This document shows positions 55,286 through 64,000 of a DNA stretch of 64,000 bases, one piece after another. Under the pieces are notes generated by a model that was given only the letters and a program-made list of their open reading frames with translations, ran no database searches and had not been told where the DNA came from. The position numbers and the translations under genes were made by a program. Source of the stretch: an uncultured Acidimicrobiales bacterium (GTDB lineage Bacteria > Actinomycetota > Acidimicrobiia > Acidimicrobiales > UBA10347); NCBI GenBank assembly GCA_937941245.1, contig CALDYC010000067.1, positions 1-64,000 on the forward strand. Reading direction: 5' to 3'. Position 1 is the stretch's first letter. Every line of letters starts with the position of its first letter.

Positions 55286-55912
55286 ATGGCTGACGATCAA
55301 GGGTTGCATGACGCCATCTCCGCCGACGCGATCCCAGCCGATGTAGATGTCGTTGACGTATATGTCGAAGCCCTCGCGCTGTTTGGCAACGCGGTCCGAA
55401 GCATCGGCGATCACGAATGGGATTTGCCGACTCCGTGCCCCGAGTGGAATGTCAGGGAGCTCGTTACACACGTCGTGCTGGGCGAAGCACACTTGCCCGC
55501 AGTGCTGACCGGCGAGACCGAAACAACCCAGACTGCGTTCAGTTCGGAGATGCTTGGAACTGACCCGCTTTCAGTGTGGCGCGGGACGGCCCTTCGGGCC
55601 ATCGAAGTCGCTCGCGGCGATGGGATCGCCGCACAGGCACTGGCGTTGGACATGGGCACCGTTACCGGTCACCAGTTGCTGGCCTATCGGATCACCGACA
55701 ACGTTGTCCACACCTGGGACGTCGGCGTTGCGGTTAGTCGTCCTGAACCCGTTGACCAGCGTTTTGCCGAATGGCTGCTCGATTTCTGGCAGCCGGCCGC
55801 AGCCGATCTCAGCCAGACCGCGTTCTTTGGACCGCCGACCGAGATCGAGGCAGGCGCGTCGGCTTCGACGCGCCTGCTCGCTCTGCTCGGCAGGTCAGCC
55901 GTCGCCGGCTGA
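55286..55912 (+). CDS. TIGR03086/mycothiol-dependent maleylpyruvate isomerase-like (DinB fold) protein
   Basis: EWDLPTPCPEWNVRELVTHVVLGE, HTWDVGVAVSRP. Confidence 0.75.
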   Translation: MADDQGLHDAISADAIPADVDVVDVYVEALALFGNAVRSIGDHEWDLPTPCPEWNVRELVTHVVLGEAHLPAVLTGETETTQTAFSSEMLGTDPLSVWRGTALRAIEVARGDGIAAQALALDMGTVTGHQLLAYRITDNVVHTWDVGVAVSRPEPVDQRFAEWLLDFWQPAAADLSQTAFFGPPTEIEAGASASTRLLALLGRSAVAG

Positions 55913-55920
55913 CCCGTCGC

Positions 55921-57696
55921 TCACTCGTCTTCGCTGGTCGCTGAATCGCCCGGCGCCGCGGCGTCTGCCCCGGCGGCGTCTTCTGCGTGTGCGTCGTCAA
56001 CTGCAGGTGTTGCCTGGTCGGACGCATCAGCAACAGCAGGCTCTGGCTCGGCGGCAGCAGCAGCCGCAGCTGCTTCGTCGGCGGCGGTTTCGCTGGCGGG
56101 ATCAGGAGCGACAGCCTGCGACATCGACAGGTCGATCGTGCGTCGCTTTTTGTCGATCTTGATGACTTTGACCCAGACCTTGTCGCCGGGAACGACGATC
56201 TCTTCAGGAGCGAACACCCGGTACTCGGCCATTTCTGAGACGTGCACCAGACCTTCGCCGCCTTCGGGAAGCTCGACAAATGCGCCGAAGTCGACCAGTC
56301 GCGAGACACTGCCTTCGAAGCGAGTGCCCTTCTTCATCGCGGTGAGAGGATCGCTGCCAGAACGCATGGAGAGCCCGAGCCGGTTCTTCGACGGTTGCAC
56401 CTTGATGACCGTGACGTCGACTTCCTGGCCGACCTTCAGGTCGCGCTGAGGGTCGCGTGCTCGGCTCCAGCCGATTTCGGATTTGTGGACCAGGCCACGA
56501 ACACCGTTGACGTCGACGAATGCGCCAAAGTCAGTGATTTGGGCAACGGTGCCCTTGAAGGCCTGACCGATTTCGATCGACGCCATGGTCGACTTTGCTT
56601 GTTGGCGTTGTGTTGCACGAAGCGAGGCCTTGCGGCTAACGATCAACCGAGCCTTGTTGCGGTCAGCCTCGACGACGCGAACATCGAACGTCTGGCCGAT
56701 GAGCGGCGTGAGGTCGTTGACAGTTTGCAGATCTGCAAGCGATGCAGGCATGAAGCCGCGCAGTCCACCGACGTCGAGCGACAGGCCGCCCTTGACGGTT
56801 TCGGTCACCGTTGCCGACAGGTCGGACTTATCTTTGGCTGCTGCTTCGGCTGCTTCCCAGCCGCGTTTTTGTTGGGCCCAGAGGCGGCTGAGAGTGATGC
56901 GCTTTTTGACGTCGGCGCGAGCCAGCACTGCAGCTTCGACGGTGTCGCCGGTCTTGACGACAGAGGTGAGGTCGACCTGTTCGCCTGAGTCCCAGTGGCG
57001 GTCACTGATGACACCGACCTTGCCGTCACCAAGATCCACCTCGGCCTCGCGCTTGGAGACCGTGAGGACAGTACCGGGGATGATTTCGCCGCTTTCGAAG
57101 CCGCCGAGGTTCGGTGGGCCGAGGATGGCACCGGCGTCCGGCAGGCCCAGACCAGCATCAGGGTCGGTGTCGACAGCAGTGGCATCGGGCGCGGCTGCGG
57201 CCGCGGCCGCAGCGGTAGCTGGCGAATCACCGACCGATGGTGTCGGAGTATTCGTCGGTGCAGGCGTCGGTGCAGGCGCGACCGCATCGGCTTCGACGTC
57301 GGCTGCGGCTTCGGTAGCTACGGCCTGGGATCCGGCATCGACAGCGTCGGCTGCGGCGTCGGATCCGGCATCGACAGGGTCAGCAGCGGCGTCGGCCACG
57401 GCTGCAACGTCGGCTTCTGCTAGTTCGGCTGGTGGCTCAGGTGCCGGTGCCGGTTCTGGCGCGGATGGGGGTGCAGGTGCATCGGCAAGAGCCTGGGCAG
57501 CTGCGGTGTCGGGTGCTTCGGCAGCGGTACCGGCTGCTGGAGCCTGAGATTCTGCGTTGGTCACGGTGTCGTGCGTGGTGGATTCGGGAGCTGCCTCGGT
57601 TGCCGGTGCAGGCTCGGATGTGGATTCGACGACGGTGCTGTCGTCGGTCGATTCGCCGGTTGGCGTCTCGTCGGTGTTTTCGTTGGTGTCAGTCAT
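55921..57696 (-). CDS. Multi-S1-domain RNA-binding protein with long low-complexity N-terminal arm
   Basis: S1 motifs: VKGGLSLDVGGLRGFMPASL, ITDFGAFVDVNGVRGLVHKSEI, LVDFGAFVELPEGGEGLVHVSEMA. Confidence 0.88.
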   Translation of the reverse strand: MTDTNENTDETPTGESTDDSTVVESTSEPAPATEAAPESTTHDTVTNAESQAPAAGTAAEAPDTAAAQALADAPAPPSAPEPAPAPEPPAELAEADVAAVADAAADPVDAGSDAAADAVDAGSQAVATEAAADVEADAVAPAPTPAPTNTPTPSVGDSPATAAAAAAAAPDATAVDTDPDAGLGLPDAGAILGPPNLGGFESGEIIPGTVLTVSKREAEVDLGDGKVGVISDRHWDSGEQVDLTSVVKTGDTVEAAVLARADVKKRITLSRLWAQQKRGWEAAEAAAKDKSDLSATVTETVKGGLSLDVGGLRGFMPASLADLQTVNDLTPLIGQTFDVRVVEADRNKARLIVSRKASLRATQRQQAKSTMASIEIGQAFKGTVAQITDFGAFVDVNGVRGLVHKSEIGWSRARDPQRDLKVGQEVDVTVIKVQPSKNRLGLSMRSGSDPLTAMKKGTRFEGSVSRLVDFGAFVELPEGGEGLVHVSEMAEYRVFAPEEIVVPGDKVWVKVIKIDKKRRTIDLSMSQAVAPDPASETAADEAAAAAAAAEPEPAVADASDQATPAVDDAHAEDAAGADAAAPGDSATSEDE

Positions 57697-57832
57697 TGTC
57701 CCAGTTGGTCCAAAGTGAGTAAGGAAGCCTCCATGGTGCCATCACTTCGGGCGCGATCGGACATCGTTTTGGCTGATCGGGCCGATGGATACACGCCAGG
57801 CAATCCGATCGCATGTGCGTTGCTCGACGAGA

Positions 57833-58759
57833 TCAGGTGCCGTGGAGGGCCTCGACCACCGGAGCGAACGCTTCCATTTGGTCCCCGTTGATCGACACAA
57901 AGCTGATACCCCAGCGCTCACGCCAGGCCTGAACAGTCTCGATGCATTGCTCAGCGCTGCCGACCAAAGCATGCGGGGACCCGAGTGCTTCTTCGGCGCT
58001 CATGCCAAGTGCCGGTGCCATCGCTGCAGCCATCGCTTCTCGATCGTCGGTGATCATCGCCAGGTGGATCCGGGTCTGAAGCTCAATCTCGTCAAACCGC
58101 TCCCCGGCGCCAGCCTTGACCCATGAGATCTTCTGGTCGGTGCGGTCAGGCGTTGCATCGGCTCCGGCCCGCTCGTCGATGACCCCAGCGGCTAGGCCGG
58201 GGTTGATGCCGACGATGTCCGCCTGCTGGCCAGCGAGCGTGAGCATCTTCTGCTTCCCCCCTGCGAGCATGAGCGGGATACGAGGTTGGACAGGAAGAGG
58301 CGCCGACAGGGCACCCACCACGTCGTAATACTCGCCATGGAAGTCGACGTTGTCGCCCGCAAGCAATCCCCGCAGCACCGTGACTGATTCGCCCAGTCGG
58401 GCGATCCGCACCGAGGGTTTGTCGTAGGTCAAGCCAGCCGCCTCGTAGTCGCTGGTCATCCAACCTGCGCCGATTCCGAAGTCGACACGCCCGCCAGACA
58501 ATGCATCGAGACTGGCGATCTCCTTGGCGAGCACCAACGGGTGGCGGTAGTCGTTTGCAAGCACGAGCGGAAGCACGCGCAACGTCGTCGTCGCCATGGC
58601 CGCTGCTGTGAGCGCAACCAGGGGAGCGGCCTGATCGGTGAAGTGGTCGGGCAGCGTGACTGCTGAGTAGCCAAGTGCTTCGGCTCGTCTAGCCGACTCG
58701 CCGATCTCGGAAGCACTCATGCCGCCAAGTGATGCGCTGAACCGAAATGCCTTTGTCAT
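57833..58759 (-). CDS. LLM-class F420-dependent oxidoreductase
   Basis: LGYSAVTLPDHF, GGRVDFGIGAGWMTSDYEAAGL, FHGEYYDV. Confidence 0.88.
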   Translation of the reverse strand: MTKAFRFSASLGGMSASEIGESARRAEALGYSAVTLPDHFTDQAAPLVALTAAAMATTTLRVLPLVLANDYRHPLVLAKEIASLDALSGGRVDFGIGAGWMTSDYEAAGLTYDKPSVRIARLGESVTVLRGLLAGDNVDFHGEYYDVVGALSAPLPVQPRIPLMLAGGKQKMLTLAGQQADIVGINPGLAAGVIDERAGADATPDRTDQKISWVKAGAGERFDEIELQTRIHLAMITDDREAMAAAMAPALGMSAEEALGSPHALVGSAEQCIETVQAWRERWGISFVSINGDQMEAFAPVVEALHGT

Positions 58760-58765
58760 GGTCGC

Positions 58766-58771
58766 AGGCTA
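58766..58771 (-). promoter_or_regulatory. -10 TAGCCT, 6 nt before ATG of LLM oxidoreductase
   Basis: CTGACA-16 nt-TAGCCT-gcgacc-ATG. Confidence 0.65.
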
Positions 58772-58801
58772 CGAGAAGCGGACCCGGTGTCAGAGACGGC
58801 A

Positions 58802-58807
58802 TAAGGT
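58802..58807 (+). promoter_or_regulatory. -10 TAAGGT, 6 nt before GTG of pcrA
   Basis: TAAGGT-gctgcc-GTG. Confidence 0.55.
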
Positions 58808-58813
58808 GCTGCC

Positions 58814-61057
58814 GTGCCGATCGAGATCCTCGACGGGCTGAATCCCGACCAGGAAGAAGCCGTTCTCCACGACTCAGGGCCGCTGCTGGTCATTGCCGGG
58901 GCGGGATCTGGTAAGACCCGCGTGCTGACCCATCGGATCGGGCGACTCATCCAGGAGCAGGGCGTCTCACCCTTTTCGATTCTGGCGATCACCTTCACCA
59001 ACAAGGCCGCCAACGAGATGAAGTCTCGGGTCGAAGCGATCGTTGGATCGGTCGCACAGAAGATGTGGGTGTCGACCTTTCACTCGGCTTGTGTCCGAAT
59101 CTTGCGTCGCGAGGCTGCAACCGCTGGCTACCCGTCGTCGTTCACGATCTATGACCATGCCGATGCGGTCCGTCTGACGAGCTATGTCCTGCGAGACCTC
59201 AACGTTGATACCAAGCGCTACCCGCCCCGAGCCGTTCATTCGGCAATCAGCGCTGCAAAGAACGAAGGTCTTGACCCCGTCGAGTACGCCGAACGGGCTG
59301 GACAGGCCTATGAACGCCGTGTCGGCGAGGTGTTCGACGAATATCAGCGGCGGCTTAAAGCCGCTGGTGCCATGGACTTCGACGACCTGCTCAGTGTGAC
59401 CGTCAGGTTGTTCCGCTCACACCCTGCGGTGCTCGAGACATGGCAACGGCGCTTCGAGCACGTGCTTGTTGATGAGTATCAAGACACCAACCCGGTGCAG
59501 AACGAGCTGGTGTTGCAGCTCGGTGCTTCGCATCGGAATGTGTGCGTTGTTGGTGACGCGGACCAGTCGATCTACCGGTTCCGCAAAGCCGACATCCGCA
59601 ACATCCTCGAATTCGAGAACGCGTTCCCCGATGCGACCACCGTCGTTCTCGAACAGAATTACCGGTCAAGCCAAACGATTCTCGACGCTGCCAACGCGGT
59701 TATCGACCACAACGCCGGGCGGGCTCCGAAGACGCTGTGGACCGAGCAGGGCCCAGGGGAGCAGATCGTTCGCTATCACGCTGAAGACGAAGGCGACGAA
59801 GCCCGCTGGGTCGCTCACGAACTTTCGCGGCTGCACGAGACCGAGCACTACCGCTGGGGCGAGATGGCGGTCTTTTACCGCACGAACGCACAATCCCGGG
59901 TACTCGAGGAGTACCTCATGCGGGTTGGCATTCCCTACAAGGTCATCGGTGGCACACGGTTCTACGACCGCCGAGAGATCAAAGACGCAATGGCCTACCT
60001 CAAGGCCGTCGTGAACCCGATCGACGAGGTCAGTGTCAAGCGGGTACTCAACACCCCTCGTCGTGGTGTGGGCGACAGTTCCATCGCGCGCCTCGATGTG
60101 TGGGCCCAATCACATGGGCTGTCGTTCATCGACGCACTCAAGTCAGCTCCCGAAGCGGGTGTGTCTGGCAAAGCCATCACCGGTATCAATGCGTTCCTCA
60201 ACCTGTTGGCCTCGGCTGAGGATCATTTGGCCGACGGGCCCTCGGCGGTTCTCGATCACTTGCTCGACGTGTCCGGCTATCGCGGCGCGCTCGAAGCTGA
60301 CCGCAGTATCGAATCTGATGGACGGTTGGAGAACCTCGGCGAACTGGTCGGCGCGGCAAACGATTTCGGCGACGTCGCCGAGTTCCTTGAACAGATCGCA
60401 TTGGTCAGCGACACCGACCAGATCGATGATGAAGATGCGTCGGTCGTGCTGATGACCATGCACTCAGCCAAGGGTCTGGAATACCCCACGGTGTTCATCC
60501 TCGGTATGGAAGACGGTGTCTTTCCGCATATTCGCAGCATCGGCGATCCCGAGGAACTCGAAGAAGAACGTCGTCTTGCCTATGTAGGTATTACCCGCGC
60601 TGAGCAACGGTTGTACCTCACCCACGCGGCAAGCCGGACATTGTTCGGGGCCACCCAATACAACCCGCCGAGCCGGTTCCTCGATGAGATTCCGCAAATC
60701 CTCATCAACGAAGTTGAGAGCACCGCCGGTCGACGCCGCAGCAGTTCCGCACGAGGAAGCAACCGTTGGGCCGAACATCGCGAAGCACGCGTCGAACGGG
60801 CAATGCGCGCAGGCGAACGACGAACCTCGCTGGGCACGAGCATCGCAGAGCCGACCAAGCCGGCCCGTGAACAATCAGGCGCGCACGAGATCGGCATCCG
60901 AACCGGCGACGACGTCGAACACTCGACGTGGGGCGAGGGTGTCGTATTGATGGTCGAAGGATCCGGTGACAAAGCCGAAGCACTCGTTCGCTTCCCGACC
61001 GTGGGCGAAAAACGTGTGCTGCTGTCGTGGGCGCCTCTGAAGAAGATCGAGCGCTAA
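58814..61057 (+). CDS. pcrA: UvrD/PcrA-family ATP-dependent DNA helicase
   Basis: LNPDQEEAVLHDSGPLLVIAGAGSGKTRVLTHRI, VDEYQDTNPVQNELV, TMHSAKGLEYPTVFI. Confidence 0.95.
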   Translation: MPIEILDGLNPDQEEAVLHDSGPLLVIAGAGSGKTRVLTHRIGRLIQEQGVSPFSILAITFTNKAANEMKSRVEAIVGSVAQKMWVSTFHSACVRILRREAATAGYPSSFTIYDHADAVRLTSYVLRDLNVDTKRYPPRAVHSAISAAKNEGLDPVEYAERAGQAYERRVGEVFDEYQRRLKAAGAMDFDDLLSVTVRLFRSHPAVLETWQRRFEHVLVDEYQDTNPVQNELVLQLGASHRNVCVVGDADQSIYRFRKADIRNILEFENAFPDATTVVLEQNYRSSQTILDAANAVIDHNAGRAPKTLWTEQGPGEQIVRYHAEDEGDEARWVAHELSRLHETEHYRWGEMAVFYRTNAQSRVLEEYLMRVGIPYKVIGGTRFYDRREIKDAMAYLKAVVNPIDEVSVKRVLNTPRRGVGDSSIARLDVWAQSHGLSFIDALKSAPEAGVSGKAITGINAFLNLLASAEDHLADGPSAVLDHLLDVSGYRGALEADRSIESDGRLENLGELVGAANDFGDVAEFLEQIALVSDTDQIDDEDASVVLMTMHSAKGLEYPTVFILGMEDGVFPHIRSIGDPEELEEERRLAYVGITRAEQRLYLTHAASRTLFGATQYNPPSRFLDEIPQILINEVESTAGRRRSSSARGSNRWAEHREARVERAMRAGERRTSLGTSIAEPTKPAREQSGAHEIGIRTGDDVEHSTWGEGVVLMVEGSGDKAEALVRFPTVGEKRVLLSWAPLKKIER

Positions 61058-61068
61058 GCCCCCGAAGC

Positions 61069-62067
61069 TCAACCGCGCTGACGCAGCACGATGAGGCGGT
61101 CGTCTGCCCGAAGGTCGGCGGGGTTGGTCTGGCCCGGAGCGAGACGCTCGTTGTCGCGGATCACCGCGACGACGGTCACATCGGCTGGCACAGTAACCGA
61201 CTGGCCGGCAGAGACCGGCGCCATCTCGGTCAGCTCTAGCCCGGTTCCGGTCTCAAGGAGATCCTCAACGACCGAAACGGCTCCCGGGGTTTGGGTCGCC
61301 AGGCCGAGCATGCGTCCTACCGCGGCAGTCGCGTCGATCACCTCGTCGGCACCTCCTTGGCGCAGCAAATGCAGGTTCTCTTGCTCTCGCCCACCGACGA
61401 CGATGTGGGCATCGGCGTTGAGCTCGCGAACGGTCAAGGTCACAAGCACGGCGGTGTCATCACGATTTGGCGCGACCACCACTGCGCGCGCCTGACGCAC
61501 GCCGGCCTTGTCAAGAACCGCTCGCTCGGTGGCGTTGCCGCTGATGGCGACGAGTCCGTGGACGCGCGCCGACTCGAGGGCTTCGGTGTCTGGATCAACA
61601 ACGACAATCTCATCGAGCGATACACCTCGGTTCCGCAACTCTCGGACGGCGCTGCGGCCGGTTGATCCGTACCCACAAACAACGATGTGATCGTGCACGT
61701 TCTTCCTCCAACGGCGGACGGCTAGGAACTCTCGGGATTGGTCGGTTAGCACCTCAACGGTGGTCCCGACAACCAAAATCAGGAACACGATGCGTGCCGG
61801 CATGATCAGCAGAATCGTGGCAAGGCGCGCGCCGTCGCTCACGGCGGTGATGTCGCCATACCCCGTGGTGGTCACGGTGACCGATGCGTAGTACAGCGCG
61901 TCGAGGAAACTCACGGCATCGCCGTTGCCGTCGACGTAGCCGTCCTTGTTCACCCAGGCCACAAGAGCGACGAACAAGACGAGGCCGAGAGCGAAGCTGA
62001 CGCGTCGGGCGATCGCGGTCAGGGGCGCGGGCTCGCGCCGCGGCATATGTACCCGGTCGGTCGCCAT
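61069..62067 (-). CDS. Potassium channel with RCK (TrkA-N/TrkA-C) domains
   Basis: ALYYASVTVTTTGYGDITAVS selectivity filter; HIVVCGYGSTGRSAVREL. Confidence 0.92.
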   Translation of the reverse strand: MATDRVHMPRREPAPLTAIARRVSFALGLVLFVALVAWVNKDGYVDGNGDAVSFLDALYYASVTVTTTGYGDITAVSDGARLATILLIMPARIVFLILVVGTTVEVLTDQSREFLAVRRWRKNVHDHIVVCGYGSTGRSAVRELRNRGVSLDEIVVVDPDTEALESARVHGLVAISGNATERAVLDKAGVRQARAVVVAPNRDDTAVLVTLTVRELNADAHIVVGGREQENLHLLRQGGADEVIDATAAVGRMLGLATQTPGAVSVVEDLLETGTGLELTEMAPVSAGQSVTVPADVTVVAVIRDNERLAPGQTNPADLRADDRLIVLRQRG

Positions 62068-62073
62068 CGTCAG

Positions 62074-62079
62074 AAACTA
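62074..62079 (-). promoter_or_regulatory. -10 TAGTTT, 6 nt before ATG of K+ channel gene; overlaps upstream stop codon
   Basis: TAGTTT-ctgacg-ATG. Confidence 0.45.
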
Positions 62080-62619
62080 GTTGTTGTGATCGGTGGACGT
62101 ACCGACTTGAAATTGTGCACGGCTGCCGTCGTGAACCCGGTCGGTTGCGGCTTCGTCATCTGAACGGAAGTTCACGATAAGGCGGTCATCTTCGTCAATC
62201 GTGATCGCGTAGGTCGGTTGCCCGAAACCAGTCGCTGGAAACTCGGTGCCGTCGCAGACGTCGCGGAACTTGCCACGGTCAGCCACCCACTCGAGCTGGC
62301 AGTCATCGGTGCTTCCGTCCCGAACGAGATCGAACACATACCAACCGGTGGTCGGATCGTTGCCGAGGTGCTGGACGATGATGTTCTGACGCCCGCCAAT
62401 CAGGTCGGCATAGAAAATGGGACCGTTCTCGTCGATCTCTTCGGCGAGCACGTCGACACGCCCAGCTTCGAACACGTCATCGCCAAGAGCGATTTCGACG
62501 CCGCCCCGATCGGTGACCCATAGCACCAACAGTAGGAACCCGACGGCTGCACCAACCGCACCCAGACCCAGTGCAACTGCTTTGAAGGTCTGGCGGGGAT
62601 CTCGTTGTTCAACCGGCAC
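62077..62619 (-). CDS. Membrane-anchored protein with degenerate Rieske-like region
   Basis: N-terminal TM; DDCQLEWVADRGKFRDVCDGTEFPATG; start uncertain (GTG 62619 or upstream). Confidence 0.6.
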   Translation of the reverse strand: MPVEQRDPRQTFKAVALGLGAVGAAVGFLLLVLWVTDRGGVEIALGDDVFEAGRVDVLAEEIDENGPIFYADLIGGRQNIIVQHLGNDPTTGWYVFDLVRDGSTDDCQLEWVADRGKFRDVCDGTEFPATGFGQPTYAITIDEDDRLIVNFRSDDEAATDRVHDGSRAQFQVGTSTDHNN

Positions 62620-62747
62620 GGTGAGCGCTTTCGATGGGAGTGGCGTGGTCCCGAACGACCGGGACCCGCCTAGTATCACGTCGGCGCCGGTCGACTTCCC
62701 ACCTCGACGCCGCGTCGACTGACCGTGTCACGACTAAGGACCTCCAG

Positions 62748-63890
62748 GTGGATTTGTTTGAGTATCAGGGCAAGCAATTCTTTGCCGAGTACGGCATGCC
62801 CATTTCGGCGGGCGAAGTTGTCTTCAGCGTTGAAGAAGCACTGGCTGCAGCCGAGCGGCTGGGTACCCCAGTCATGGTCAAGTCGCAGGTGCTGACCGGC
62901 GGCCGCGGCAAGCTCGGTGGCATCAAGTTCGCTGCCGATATCGACGCGGTGCGCGAGCACGCCACCAACATCCTCGGACTCGACATTAAGGGCCATGTCG
63001 TCGAACGGTTGTGGATCGAAAAGGCCTCGGATATCGCCGAGGAGTACTACATGAGCTTCACGCTCGACCGAGGAGCCAAGAAACACCTCGGCATGTTGTC
63101 GGCCGAAGGTGGCATGGATATCGAAGAAGTCGCGGCATCGACGCCCGAGAAGATCTCGAAGATCTGGGTGGACCCGGTCGACGGTCTCACCGACGAACTC
63201 GCCGCACAGTGGGTCGATGGTGCCGGTCTGAACCCCGACGCACGCGACGGCGCCATTGCGATCGCCAAGCAGCTTTACACGAGCTACACCGACGGCGATG
63301 CCGATCTCGTTGAGATCAACCCGCTGATCCTCACGCCCGAGGGCAAGGTGCACGTGCTTGACTCGAAGGTCACCCTCGACGGCAACGCCGAGTTCCGCCA
63401 TCCGGACTATGCGCAATACGACGAGACGCAGACCCGTGACGACCGTGAACAAGCCGCTCATGCGAAGGGCCTGCAATATGTTGGCCTCGACGGCACCGTC
63501 GGTGTTATCGCCAACGGCGCCGGTCTCGCAATGAGCACCCTTGATGTCATCAATCAGGTCGGCGGCAAACCAGCGAACTTCCTCGACATCGGTGGCGGCG
63601 CAAATGCCGACGTTATGGCCGGCGCGCTCGAAGTCATCAACGATGACAAGAACGTCAAGGCCATCTTCATCAACATCTTCGGTGGTATCACCCGTGGCGA
63701 AGAAGTCGCCAACGGCATCCTCGAAGCAATGAAGCGCGTCAAGATCGATTCGCCGATTGTGATCCGGCTCGATGGCACCAATGCCGAAGAGGGTCGCGCA
63801 ATCCTCGAACCGGCGCTTAACGACATGTTGATGATGGAAACCACCATGCTCGACGCAGCTCGCCGCTCCGCCGAACTTGCCGCCCGCTGA
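62748..63890 (+). CDS. sucC: Succinate-CoA ligase (ADP-forming) subunit beta
   Basis: MDLFEYQGKQFFAEYGMPI, GGRGKLGGIKFA, NIFGGITRGEEVANGI; GTG with SD GGACC. Confidence 0.96.
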   Translation: MDLFEYQGKQFFAEYGMPISAGEVVFSVEEALAAAERLGTPVMVKSQVLTGGRGKLGGIKFAADIDAVREHATNILGLDIKGHVVERLWIEKASDIAEEYYMSFTLDRGAKKHLGMLSAEGGMDIEEVAASTPEKISKIWVDPVDGLTDELAAQWVDGAGLNPDARDGAIAIAKQLYTSYTDGDADLVEINPLILTPEGKVHVLDSKVTLDGNAEFRHPDYAQYDETQTRDDREQAAHAKGLQYVGLDGTVGVIANGAGLAMSTLDVINQVGGKPANFLDIGGGANADVMAGALEVINDDKNVKAIFINIFGGITRGEEVANGILEAMKRVKIDSPIVIRLDGTNAEEGRAILEPALNDMLMMETTMLDAARRSAELAAR

Positions 63891-63921
63891 CCCCGCCTGC
63901 TTCACGAGAAAGACTCTTCCC

Positions 63922-64000
63922 ATGGCAATCTTTGTTGACGAGAACACCAAGGTCATCTACCAGGGCCTTACCGGCCGACAGGGCAGCTACTACGGCGGCC
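63922..64000 (+). CDS. sucD: Succinate-CoA ligase subunit alpha, truncated by window edge
   Basis: MAIFVDENTKVIYQGLTGRQGSYYGG. Confidence 0.92.
   Translation, partial: MAIFVDENTKVIYQGLTGRQGSYYGG

Noticed and set aside
56585-57547. 320-aa plus-strand ORF opposite the S1-domain gene
   Set aside because: Ala/Ser/Gly repeat arises from the complement of the low-complexity S1 arm; no recognisable domain

Overview
The window is a continuous, gene-dense, high-GC chromosomal segment. Gene content and order suggest an actinobacterium of the Acidimicrobiia/Ilumatobacter type (inference). It is mainly housekeeping: a purDM-purN-guaB purine operon (purD is cut by the left edge), tRNA-Trp(CCA), secE-nusG-rplK-rplA-rplJ-rplL-rpmE(type B), prfA-prmC-tsaC, a complete ATP synthase operon (atpZ/I-like, I-like, B, E, F, F', H, A, G, D, C), ppk2, a MEMO1-AMMECR1 fusion, a lipoprotein hydrolase, glpX, a zinc-ribbon protein, a J-domain protein with hyuA and an alpha/beta hydrolase, an MFS transporter, a murA-like gene, a cysteine desulfurase with mnmA, ligA, a PASTA pseudokinase, gatCAB, lhr, tryptophan 2,3-dioxygenase, guaA, an S1-domain protein, pcrA, a K+ channel and sucCD (sucD is cut by the right edge). 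I saw no prophage, transposon, CRISPR array or defence island. The most notable signals are: (1) a repeated TAnnnT-N6/7-start-codon arrangement at about 15 genes, implying widespread leaderless transcription; (2) two apparent leaderless upstream ORFs whose stop codons overlap the start codons of gatC and guaA, both glutamine amidotransferase genes; (3) atpG, which appears to start at AUU behind a perfect AGGAGG; (4) a PknB-like PASTA protein that has lost every kinase catalytic motif; (5) a PurD-PurM fusion followed by purN in the eukaryotic GART order; (6) a 19-bp tandem repeat carrying GCGAAGC mini-hairpins that supplies the stop codons of two convergent genes.
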